64,000 nucleotides of DNA from Cohnella thailandensis. Lineage in GTDB: Bacteria; Bacillota; Bacilli; Paenibacillales; Paenibacillaceae. Positions within the stretch are counted from its first letter, which is position 1, and every line of letters starts with the position of its first letter. Location: NCBI RefSeq assembly GCF_014212135.1, contig NZ_JACJVQ010000024.1, positions 124,001 through 188,000 on the forward strand. The letters run 5' to 3'. Position numbers and translations under genes: made by a program. The notes under the pieces are model-generated. The model made no database searches. It saw only the letters and a program-made list of their open reading frames with translations, and was not told the DNA's origin. This document shows positions 1 through 7,004 of the stretch, piece after piece.

Positions 1-27
1 CGAATCCAACCAACGAAGGTGCTGAAC

Positions 28-939
28 ATGACCAAAAGCTTCAAGAACGCGCTTCGCGTCTGGAACCGTCCCGACCGGGCGGCCTATCTGTTCATCGCTC
101 CCGCTCTCGCGATCCTGTTCCTGTTCACGGTCGTTCCGCTGCTGGCCACCTTGGTCATCAGCACGCTGGACATGGACGTTTTCCTCCAGGTGAAGGGATT
201 CGTCGGGTTTGATCATTTCTCCGCGCTGTTCCGGGACGAACGGCTGCTGGACGCCGCCCTTCACACGATCTACTTCGCCGGGGTCGAGGTGCCGCTGCAG
301 ATCGCGCTCGCGCTGCTGATCGCCGTCTACGTCTCCAAGAACACTCGCTTCCGCAAGTTTCTGCGGTCGGTGTATTTCGTGCCGTCGATCTGTTCGTTCA
401 CGGCGATCGGCATCCTCGCGTCGTTCTTGCTCGACCCGCAGACGGGCGTGTACCCGAATTACCTGACCCATCTGGGCTTGCCGAGGCTCGAATTCTTCCG
501 CGATCCGACCTGGGCGATGCCGTCGGTTATCCTGCTGACCGTCTGGAGGAGCTTCGGATACAGCATGATCATTCTGGTGGCGGGAATCCAATCGATCCCC
601 GACTCCTATTACGAAGCGGCTCAATTGGACGGGGCAAGCAAGCCAAGACAATTCTTCAGCATTACCGTCCCGATGCTCATGCCGGCCCTCAGCTTCACGG
701 TCATCACGACGATGATCGCCGCTCTGCAGGTGTTCGACCAAATCTTCGTTACGACGCAGGGAGGACCGCTGAACAAGACCGAGACGATCGTCGGCTACAT
801 TTACAACACCGGGTTCCAGATGGCTCCTTACGATCTGGGCTACGCCTCGGCGATCTCGGTGATGCTCTTTGTCCTGATCATGGCGATCACGCTGGTCATG
901 AACCAATATTTTCTCCGCAAAGAATCGGATATGGCTTAG
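28..939 (+). CDS. Sugar ABC transporter permease (MalF/UgpA type)
   Basis: Inner-membrane subunit of a CUT1-type carbohydrate importer. The 303-residue protein has about six hydrophobic segments, starting with one at about residues 17-40, and the cytoplasmic EAA loop that contacts the ATPase (YEAAQLDGAS then P at about residues 195-215). I chose ATG 28 over an in-frame GTG at 19 because GAAGG lies 8 bases upstream of it. The second permease follows after 12 bases, then GH51 and GH43 enzymes, so the substrate is probably arabino-oligosaccharide; that is inference from context. The substrate-binding lipoprotein and probably more of the operon lie upstream of the window. The family call is firm, the substrate is not. 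Confidence 0.93.
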   Translation: MTKSFKNALRVWNRPDRAAYLFIAPALAILFLFTVVPLLATLVISTLDMDVFLQVKGFVGFDHFSALFRDERLLDAALHTIYFAGVEVPLQIALALLIAVYVSKNTRFRKFLRSVYFVPSICSFTAIGILASFLLDPQTGVYPNYLTHLGLPRLEFFRDPTWAMPSVILLTVWRSFGYSMIILVAGIQSIPDSYYEAAQLDGASKPRQFFSITVPMLMPALSFTVITTMIAALQVFDQIFVTTQGGPLNKTETIVGYIYNTGFQMAPYDLGYASAISVMLFVLIMAITLVMNQYFLRKESDMA

Positions 940-951
940 GAGGACGACCGC

Positions 952-1779
952 ATGGAACGACGCATAACGGGAGGGAAAATACTAGCCTTCATCGGCTCGG
1001 CTGCGCTGCTGGTTGCCGTGCTGCATCCCTTTCTCTGGCTCCTCGCGGCGGCCTTCAAGCCGGAGCAGGAGTTCATGAAGTATCCTCCCACCGTATTCGC
1101 CAGTCATTATACGTTCGACTCGTTCGCGAAGGTATGGGATTCGATTCCCCTGCTTGATTTCTTTAAGAACACGGTAATCTTCTCCGTCGGAGTCATGATT
1201 CTGTCGGTGTTCCTGGACTCGATGGCCGGGTACGCCTTCGCCCGAATGAAGTTCAAAGGAAATAAGACGCTGTTCACGCTCGTCCTCGTGACGATGATGA
1301 TTCCTTTCCAAGTGCTGATGATTCCCTTGTTCGTCGAGGTGTTCAAGCTGGGCATGCTCGACACGTACTGGGGCTTGATCATACCGCGGGCGGCCAGCGC
1401 CTTCGGCATCTACCTGATGCGCTCGTTCTTCATCTCGCTGCCGAAGGACCTGGAAGAATCGGGCCGGATCGACGGCTTAAGCGAATTCCAGATTTACCGG
1501 AAAATCATGCTGCCGCTGTGCAATTCCTCCATGATTACGCTCGGCATCTTCCACCTCATGAACAACTGGAACGACCTGCTGTATCCGCTCATGCTGACGA
1601 GCTCCACCGAGATGAGGACGCTGTCGGCGGGACTGGCCATGTTCGTCGGCCAGCGCAACATCGAATACGGGCCGACGCTCGCGGCGTCCTTGCTGGCGCT
1701 GCTTCCGCTGCTGGTCGTCTACGTGTTCGCGCAGCGATTCTTCGTGCAGGGCGTGGCGACGTCCGGCCTGAAGGGCTGA
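952..1779 (+). CDS. Sugar ABC transporter permease (MalG/AraQ type)
   Basis: Second permease of the CUT1 sugar importer, pairing with the protein just upstream. 275 residues, a normal length for MalG/AraQ-like subunits, with a first membrane segment at about residues 10-30 and the EAA-type loop (LEESGRIDGLSEFQ) at about residues 163-190. The ribosome binding site TAGGAGG overlaps the stop of the preceding gene, which indicates translational coupling. No ATPase is seen nearby; in Firmicutes such importers often share a multipurpose MsmX-type ATPase, but that is family knowledge, not something shown here. Confidence 0.93.
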   Translation: MERRITGGKILAFIGSAALLVAVLHPFLWLLAAAFKPEQEFMKYPPTVFASHYTFDSFAKVWDSIPLLDFFKNTVIFSVGVMILSVFLDSMAGYAFARMKFKGNKTLFTLVLVTMMIPFQVLMIPLFVEVFKLGMLDTYWGLIIPRAASAFGIYLMRSFFISLPKDLEESGRIDGLSEFQIYRKIMLPLCNSSMITLGIFHLMNNWNDLLYPLMLTSSTEMRTLSAGLAMFVGQRNIEYGPTLAASLLALLPLLVVYVFAQRFFVQGVATSGLKG

Positions 1780-1875
1780 TCGGCTGAAGGACCGATCGCG
1801 CAAGGAACCGAAAGGCGCGGCAGCTATTCTTATCTCTACCTTACTAACAACTACGACTGAACGAGGTGCCTGACG

Positions 1876-3381
1876 ATGACTCTGCTTAAAGCGAAATCGA
1901 TTCTGAGCAAGGACTTCCGGATCGGCCGGGCGAGCGACAGACTGTTCGGCTCCTTCGTGGAGCATATGGGAAGCGTCGTGTACAACGGCATTTACGAGCC
2001 GGATCACGAGGCGGCCGACGAGGACGGCTTCCGGAAGGACGTGCTGGAGCTCGTCCGCGAGCTGAAACTGTCGGTCGTCCGATATCCGGGCGGCAACTTC
2101 TCTTCCGGCTACAACTGGGAGGACGGCGTCGGGCCGAAGGAGCGGCGTCCGGTCAAGCTCGATCTGGCATGGCGGCAAGTGGAGCCGAATTCGTTCGGCT
2201 TGGACGAATTCATGCGCTGGACCGGGAAGGTCGGGGCCGACGCCATCATGACGGTCAATCTGGGGACGCGGGGAATCGACGAAGCTCGGAACCTGCTGGA
2301 ATATTGCAATTTTCCCGGGGGAAGCCAGTACAGCGACCTGCGCCGATCGCACGGCGTTCGCGATCCGTATAAGATCAAGACTTGGTGCCTGGGCAACGAG
2401 CTCGACGGGGAATGGCAGATCGCGCGCAAGACGGCGGACGAATACGGAAGGCTTGCTTGCGAGACGGCCAAAGCGATGAAGTGGGTCGATCCCGACATCG
2501 AGCTGGTCGCGGTCGGCAGCTCGGCGCGGCATATGCCGACGTTCCCCGAATGGGACCGCACGGTCCTGATGCATACGTACGAGCACGTGGAGCAGCTGTC
2601 GCTGCATCATTACATCGGGAAGAGAGAGAACGACACGCCGACGTTCCTCGCGATGCCGCTTGAGATGGAGCAGCAGATCAAGGACGTCATCGCGACTTGC
2701 GACTACGTCCAATCGGTCAAGCGCAGCAGCAAGAGGATGAAGCTGTCGTTCGACGAGTGGAACGTCTGGCGGGAACCGGACGTGCCGTATACGCCTTGGC
2801 AGACCGGCTGCCCGTATGACTGGGTCAAGTTCCATATGGAGGACGCGCTCGTGTTCGGCTCCGCGCTCCTATCCATTCTGCGGCACGCGGACAGGATCGA
2901 TATCGCCTGCCAGTCGCTGCTCGTGAACACGATCCCGATGATCCTAACGAACAAGGGGGGCGCGGCTTGGCGCAACCCGACGTTCTACCCGTTCCTTCAC
3001 GCGTCGCGTTACGGGCGGGGAGAAGTGCTTCGCCTCGAGACGGAGTCGCCGAAGTACGACACCAAGCTGTACACGGACGTCGCGAAGGTCGATTCCGTCG
3101 CCGTCTGGAACGAGGAGAAGGGCGAGCTCACCGTCTTCGCGGTGAACCGGAGCGAGGAATCGATCGCTTACGAGCTCGATATCCGGGATTTCGGGAACGT
3201 AAGCTTCGCCGAGCACCTCGTCATGAACCATGAGCGGCTCGACGCGGTCAACACGGCGGACAACCAAGGCGAAGTCAGGCCGCGGGCCGGCGGTACGACG
3301 ACGCTGAACGGCGGACGGGCGGAGAGCGTGCTGCCGCCGTATTCGTGGAACGTCGTTCGGTTCAACGTCCAATCGGCATAA
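1876..3381 (+). CDS. abfA: GH51 alpha-L-arabinofuranosidase
   Basis: Intracellular exo-enzyme that removes terminal alpha-L-arabinofuranosyl residues from arabinan or arabinoxylan oligosaccharides. 501 residues, the usual length for bacterial GH51, with no signal peptide. The acid/base is Glu175 in the GNEL motif and the nucleophile is Glu294 in SFDEWN; the N-terminal SFVEHMG and VVRYPGGNF segments of the barrel are also present. It sits 96 bases behind two sugar permeases and 20 bases before a GH43 enzyme, so imported arabino-oligosaccharides are probably degraded in the cytoplasm. The spacing suggests one operon. Confidence 0.95.
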   Translation: MTLLKAKSILSKDFRIGRASDRLFGSFVEHMGSVVYNGIYEPDHEAADEDGFRKDVLELVRELKLSVVRYPGGNFSSGYNWEDGVGPKERRPVKLDLAWRQVEPNSFGLDEFMRWTGKVGADAIMTVNLGTRGIDEARNLLEYCNFPGGSQYSDLRRSHGVRDPYKIKTWCLGNELDGEWQIARKTADEYGRLACETAKAMKWVDPDIELVAVGSSARHMPTFPEWDRTVLMHTYEHVEQLSLHHYIGKRENDTPTFLAMPLEMEQQIKDVIATCDYVQSVKRSSKRMKLSFDEWNVWREPDVPYTPWQTGCPYDWVKFHMEDALVFGSALLSILRHADRIDIACQSLLVNTIPMILTNKGGAAWRNPTFYPFLHASRYGRGEVLRLETESPKYDTKLYTDVAKVDSVAVWNEEKGELTVFAVNRSEESIAYELDIRDFGNVSFAEHLVMNHERLDAVNTADNQGEVRPRAGGTTTLNGGRAESVLPPYSWNVVRFNVQSA

Positions 3382-3401
3382 GAGAGGGAGGGGCTTAAGC
3401 G

Positions 3402-4394
3402 ATGAGCGATTTGAAGACGAATAACGCGGAGGGAAGAGCCTCCGCTTCCGTCGGGGGCGGCAACCCGCTAATCCGGCACCGCGCCGATCCTTGGATTTAC
3501 CGGCATGAAGACGGCTATTATTACTTCACCGCGACCGTGCCGGAATACGACCGGATCGAGCTTAGAAGAGCGAAGACGCCGGAAGAATTAGCCGCGGCCG
3601 AGCCCGCCGTTGCCTGGCGGAAGCGGGAGAGCGGGCCTCTGAGCGCGAATATTTGGGCTCCGGAGCTTCATTACATTCAGGGCAAATGGTATATCTACTT
3701 CGCGGCGGCGCATACGTCCGATACGGTCGAAGGCTTGTTCGACCACCGGATCTACGTGCTGGAGAACGGTTCGGCGAACCCGCTCGAAGGCGATTGGATC
3801 GAGAAAGGGCAGCTCAAGACCGGCTGGGAGTCGTTCTCCCTGGACGCCACGACGTTCGAGCACCGGGGCGTTCATTACCTCGTCTGGCCGCAGAAGGATC
3901 CGGCGATTCCCGGCAATTCGAACCTGTATATCGCCGCTCTCGATACTCCTTGGAGCATCCGAGGGCAAGCGGTGCGCCTCAGCGTGCCGGAGTTCGAGTG
4001 GGAGACGGTCGGCTTCCTCGTCAACGAAGGCCCGGCCGTTCTCAAGCGGAACGGCAAGATGTTTATCGCTTATTCCGCCAGCGCTACCGATCACCATTAC
4101 TGCATGGGCTTGCTGACGGCTAGCGAGGACGCGGATCCGCTCGATCCGGCGTCGTGGACGAAGTCGCCCGTTCCGGTGTTTCGCACCGACGAGGAGGCGG
4201 GAGTTTACGGGCCCGGCCACAACAGCTTCACGACGGCGCCCGACGGAACCGACCTGCTTGTCTACCACGCGCGCGGGTTCAAGGAGATCGAGGGCGATCC
4301 GCTCGACGATCCGAACCGGCACACGTGCGTGCAGCCGTTCGGGTGGAAGGAAGACGGCACGCCCGACTTCGGCCGACCGATTCGCTGGGCGTAG
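3402..4394 (+). CDS. GH43 family glycoside hydrolase (arabinofuranosidase/arabinanase-like)
   Basis: Five-bladed beta-propeller hydrolase acting on arabinose- or xylose-containing oligosaccharides. 330 residues without a signal peptide, so cytoplasmic. Expected GH43 carboxylates are visible: Asp29 in RADPWIY (base), Asp148 in SLDATTF (pKa modulator) and Glu209 in VNEGP (acid); the blade motif WAPELH is also there. It is the last gene of the arabinan operon and probably complements the GH51 enzyme. Exact specificity (exo-1,5-arabinofuranosidase, xylosidase or arabinanase) cannot be decided from sequence reading alone. Confidence 0.93.
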   Translation: MSDLKTNNAEGRASASVGGGNPLIRHRADPWIYRHEDGYYYFTATVPEYDRIELRRAKTPEELAAAEPAVAWRKRESGPLSANIWAPELHYIQGKWYIYFAAAHTSDTVEGLFDHRIYVLENGSANPLEGDWIEKGQLKTGWESFSLDATTFEHRGVHYLVWPQKDPAIPGNSNLYIAALDTPWSIRGQAVRLSVPEFEWETVGFLVNEGPAVLKRNGKMFIAYSASATDHHYCMGLLTASEDADPLDPASWTKSPVPVFRTDEEAGVYGPGHNSFTTAPDGTDLLVYHARGFKEIEGDPLDDPNRHTCVQPFGWKEDGTPDFGRPIRWA

Positions 4395-4508
4395 AAAATA
4401 ACGGCGAACAAGATTCCTGCTTTAACGATGCGATAAAATTGTGAACTCTATCAAAGTATGCTCTCTCTTTTTCCGGCAATAATTGATAGTACCAGAAGGA
4501 GGGAGAGC

Positions 4509-4769
4509 ATGATTACGAGACCGTTTAACGTATTGCTCACGTTCAAGTCCGGCAAGATGAGAGTCGTGACCATCGTGGATTGCGACGGATTCGTCGATCT
4601 GCAGAATCGATGCTACAAGAATAATTTCATGCTGTATCCGGCGCTGGGCTTCTCGTTTAAGGTATCGGAAGTCGCGAGCATGGAGCCTACCTCGGAGATG
4701 ACGGAGGATTTGCAGGGGCAGCTTGAATTGTACGATTGGCTCGAGTCGGGTGAAAGGAGCGATGCTTGA
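4509..4769 (+). CDS. Small hypothetical protein (86 aa)
   Basis: I do not recognise this protein. It starts at ATG 4509 behind a good ribosome binding site (AAGGAGGGAGAGC); an upstream in-frame start at 4458 lacks one. It begins MITRPFNVLLTFKSGKM, is soluble, ends acidic (SEMTEDLQGQLELYDWL), and has no membrane segment or signal peptide. It converges with the MazF gene with only 7 bases between the stops. It could be an independent monocistron behind the arabinan operon. Confidence 0.65.
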   Translation: MITRPFNVLLTFKSGKMRVVTIVDCDGFVDLQNRCYKNNFMLYPALGFSFKVSEVASMEPTSEMTEDLQGQLELYDWLESGERSDA

Positions 4770-4776
4770 AAGGCAG

Positions 4777-5112
4777 CTAGGCCAACACCGAGCGGACATT
4801 ACGTAAAATAGCTTTCAAAAATGGAGAATCCGGGGAGACGTTTGCTACTACTTTAATTTTTCGATTCCGAACGTCCAGGCTCTTGAATTGATCCGTTAGA
4901 ACGACTCCAGTAAGCGGCAAGCCTTCCGGAATAGGCACTTCAAATGCGTAATTTTTGGATTGACTCGTAATAGGACAGACAACCGCAAATCCCGTCCTTT
5001 CGTTGAATTCCAACTCCGATAAAACAATCGCGGGTCGCCGGCCTGCCTGTTCTCGTCCCGCTTGCGGATCAAAGTCCAACAAAACCAGGTCTCCGCGCGC
5101 CGGAATGTTCAA
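4777..5112 (-). CDS. mazF: MazF-type endoribonuclease toxin
   Basis: Ribosome-independent, sequence-specific mRNA interferase of the MazF/PemK/CcdB fold. 111 residues, the normal size. Family features are GDLVLLDFDPQAGREQAGRRP at the N-terminus (the RRPA beta-turn), the VCPITS segment and TDQFKSLD near residue 75. Its ATG overlaps the stop of the antitoxin gene by 4 bases, the usual antitoxin-first arrangement. The pair resembles the MazEF type with an AbrB-like antitoxin rather than the EndoA/EndoAI pair of Bacillus, suggesting acquisition rather than the housekeeping copy (inference). Confidence 0.93.
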   Translation of the reverse strand: MNIPARGDLVLLDFDPQAGREQAGRRPAIVLSELEFNERTGFAVVCPITSQSKNYAFEVPIPEGLPLTGVVLTDQFKSLDVRNRKIKVVANVSPDSPFLKAILRNVRSVLA

Positions 5113-5414
5113 ATTCGCTCGTCTCCTTCGATCCCAAGGTCGATTTCCTCATGGCGCTCTGAATCCGGTTTAATCTTCGAGAGCAGCATTTGCAGATGAA
5201 CCCGCAATTCCTCATTCGTTTCTTGGAGTTTTGTCTTTGGGCGAAGCAAAATGTGATTCTCCGGCGTCAGGATCGCTTCCAGCTCCATGCCTTCAACCAG
5301 GTTCAACTGCCTCATGAACTGATTCGGAATACGGACCGCGCTGCTATTGCCCCATCGGCTCAGCGTTACAGTCGTCATAAGGATCAAGTCCCTTCTTGAA
5401 TGGTTATGGTCCAA
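5109..5414 (-). CDS. mazE: MazE-type antitoxin (AbrB/SpoVT fold)
   Basis: Antitoxin that neutralises the downstream MazF and should repress its own promoter. The swapped-hairpin DNA-binding domain is clear: LSRWGNSSAVRIPNQF then a beta-rich stretch to LLRPK; the acidic tail (EIDLGIEGDERI) is the likely MazF-binding part. Two starts are possible: TTG 5414, with a near-perfect AGGAGGTGA seven bases upstream (used here, 101 aa), or ATG 5378 (89 aa), which fits the family length better and has AAGGGA upstream. A palindrome at 5438-5456 is the probable operator. Confidence 0.88.
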   Translation of the reverse strand: MDHNHSRRDLILMTTVTLSRWGNSSAVRIPNQFMRQLNLVEGMELEAILTPENHILLRPKTKLQETNEELRVHLQMLLSKIKPDSERHEEIDLGIEGDERI

Positions 5415-5437
5415 TTATAGCTCACCTCCTCTAATAT

Positions 5438-5456
5438 GTATATCTTTAGGATATAC
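5438..5456. promoter_or_regulatory. Candidate mazEF operator
   Basis: Inverted repeat with 7-bp arms, GTATATC - 5 bases - GATATAC, lying 24 bases before the TTG start of mazE and directly upstream of its ribosome binding site. Position and symmetry suit autoregulation by the MazE/MazF complex. No DNA-binding data; inferred. Confidence 0.5.
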
Positions 5457-5523
5457 AAAAGGGACACTGATGATACTTAAGTAAATGCCTGCGGAAAAAG
5501 ATTGGCGTTTATTGTTCTATTGA

Positions 5524-5551
5524 ACTCTAACCGAGCCGGTTAGAGTTTTTT
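5524..5551 (+). terminator. Terminator-like hairpin without an obvious upstream gene
   Basis: Stem AACTCTAACC - loop GAG - GGTTAGAGTT followed by a T-run on the plus strand. The only gene before it, mazEF, is on the other strand, so it either ends a short unannotated transcript from about 5460-5520 or acts in the leader of the SRPBCC gene. Between mazE and the SRPBCC gene nothing else is recognisable. Confidence 0.55.
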
Positions 5552-5692
5552 GGCATAAGGAAGTGAATGAGCATGGACGAAATCCCAGCGTCGAGAAAAA
5601 TCCAAGTACGGCCGGTTTATGGAGAAACGCAAGAACATCCTCGCATGCCCCACGCATAAGGTACCCATTAAGACTTTATCGGGAGGTATCTT

Positions 5693-6184
5693 ATGCGCTC
5701 TCTATATGCCTATCGCTTCGAAACAAACTGGAAGATCGAGGCGGACATTCGGCAAGCGTGGAGCTTGATCAGCGGAGGCGATTATGGCAGCTGGTGGCCG
5801 GGAGTGAGCTCGATGCTTATCCATAAGAGTTCGTCTCCGTCGGGAGTCGGCAACCGGTACCGGTTTGTCTTTCATACCAGGCTGCCTTACAAGCTGGAGT
5901 TCGATGCGGAATTGATGGCGGCGAGAGAGCCGGAGTACATCCGAATTCGGGCGACCGGGGACCTGGAGGGGTTCGGCGTATGGACTTTAAAGCAGGAGGG
6001 GCGCGTCGCCCGCATACGATACGTCTGGCGGGTCAACGCCAACAAGAGGTGGATGAACGCGTTGGCTCCGCTGATCGGGCCCGCGTTCGTCTGGAACCAC
6101 GATCAGGTGATGCGGGAAGGAGCGAAGGGCCTCTCGGACGCGCTAGGGGCCCCTCTTGTCTCCTGCAAGTCCAAGGCCGGATAA
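5693..6184 (+). CDS. SRPBCC family protein (polyketide cyclase/START-like)
   Basis: Small cytoplasmic protein of the helix-grip (Bet v1/START) superfamily, which binds hydrophobic ligands. 163 residues; the N-terminal pattern WKIEADIRQAWSLISGGDYGSWWPG, with the W near residue 32-34, is typical for SRPBCC members annotated as polyketide cyclase/dehydrase. ATG 5693 has GGGAGG 8 bases upstream. The ligand or reaction cannot be read from sequence. It converges with a TetR regulator gene, with 15 bases between stops. Confidence 0.85.
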   Translation: MRSLYAYRFETNWKIEADIRQAWSLISGGDYGSWWPGVSSMLIHKSSSPSGVGNRYRFVFHTRLPYKLEFDAELMAAREPEYIRIRATGDLEGFGVWTLKQEGRVARIRYVWRVNANKRWMNALAPLIGPAFVWNHDQVMREGAKGLSDALGAPLVSCKSKAG

Positions 6185-6199
6185 ATCGCGAAATCCCTC

Positions 6200-6826
6200 T
6201 TAAGTAATAGCGTTCACATAGAGTCGGCATATCTGCTCCAATGCAGGAAGCGGCAGAGGCTGAGGCGAAGATTCCCCTCCTCCCAATCCGCTAAAGACGG
6301 AATGGGAAATAAAAGGTCCGATGAACATGTTGATCGACATCTCCACGTCTTCGTCCGCCAGCTTGACAAGTCCGCTCCGCGAGGAGCTTCGCAGCAAATC
6401 CGCCAGGATTCCGACGCTCCTCGGAATGGTCTGCTGAAACGACTCGCTGATTTCGGGGAAGCGGGCAGACTCCGAAAACACGATGCGGAGGATGGAAACG
6501 TACAGCGGGTTCGAAAGCTTCTGAGCGATGACCTGGGACATCATCAGCAGGATGCCGTAAAGCTGCTCCCGGCTCTCGGGAACGGGCAAGCTCGTAAGCG
6601 CGGGCTGCTTCTCTTCGGTCAGTTCAAGGATCACTTCGTTAAGAAGATCGGAGAACAAGGACTCCTTGGTGGCGTAGTATCGGTATAACGTCTGCTTGGA
6701 TACTCCGGCTTCGGCGGTAACGAGATCCATGCTCGTTCCGGCGTAGCCCCGGGTAAAGAACAGTTTTCGCGCGGCCTCCAGGATTTGTTTGCGTTTAGCG
6801 GCTTGTCTCGACGTTTGAATAGGCAT
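6200..6826 (-). CDS. TetR/AcrR family transcriptional regulator
   Basis: Ligand-responsive repressor, 208 residues. The N-terminal helix-turn-helix is clear (ILEAARKLFFTRGYAG, then VTAEAGVSKQTLYRYY at about residues 35-50); the C-terminal half is the variable ligand domain. Start ATG 6826 was chosen because GGGAGAG lies 10 bases upstream, while the longer ATG at 6874 has no ribosome binding site. It is divergent from a large SLH surface protein, and a perfect long palindrome (6940-6970) lies between them at the predicted start of the surface-protein transcript, so it probably represses that gene and perhaps itself. Confidence 0.93.
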   Translation of the reverse strand: MPIQTSRQAAKRKQILEAARKLFFTRGYAGTSMDLVTAEAGVSKQTLYRYYATKESLFSDLLNEVILELTEEKQPALTSLPVPESREQLYGILLMMSQVIAQKLSNPLYVSILRIVFSESARFPEISESFQQTIPRSVGILADLLRSSSRSGLVKLADEDVEMSINMFIGPFISHSVFSGLGGGESSPQPLPLPALEQICRLYVNAIT

Positions 6827-6907
6827 AGGCAAGATACTCTCCCATTGGTCTGTTGCTTCCACTAAGTATTTCATAGACGGATATGAGGGTCAATAAAGGA
6901 GACTTCG

Positions 6908-6936
6908 TTGACAGAAATATTGGAAAATTTTATATT
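6908..6936 (+). promoter_or_regulatory. Sigma-A promoter of the SLH protein gene
   Basis: TTGACA (6908-6913), 17-base spacer, TATATT (6931-6936). Predicted transcription start near 6943, inside the palindrome that follows. Drives the 7005 gene. Confidence 0.75.
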
Positions 6937-6939
6937 GAT

Positions 6940-6970
6940 ATTATCAAACTGTACTGTACAGTTTGATAAT
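6940..6970. promoter_or_regulatory. TetR-type operator palindrome
   Basis: Perfect inverted repeat with 15-bp arms (ATTATCAAACTGTAC) around one central T. It covers the predicted transcription start of the SLH gene and lies in the divergent region next to a TetR gene. The core ACTGTACAGT resembles known TetR-family sites. Binding is inferred. Confidence 0.75.
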
Positions 6971-7004
6971 CTTGCACGCAAACATCGGAGGATGAACGAG
7001 AGAA

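Noticed and set aside
1477..2835. 452-codon minus-strand open frame across permease and GH51 genes
   Set aside because: Spans two real genes and lacks recognisable features.
5563..5826. 87-codon frame starting before the SRPBCC gene
   Set aside because: No ribosome binding site, overlaps the SRPBCC start in another frame, no homology visible.
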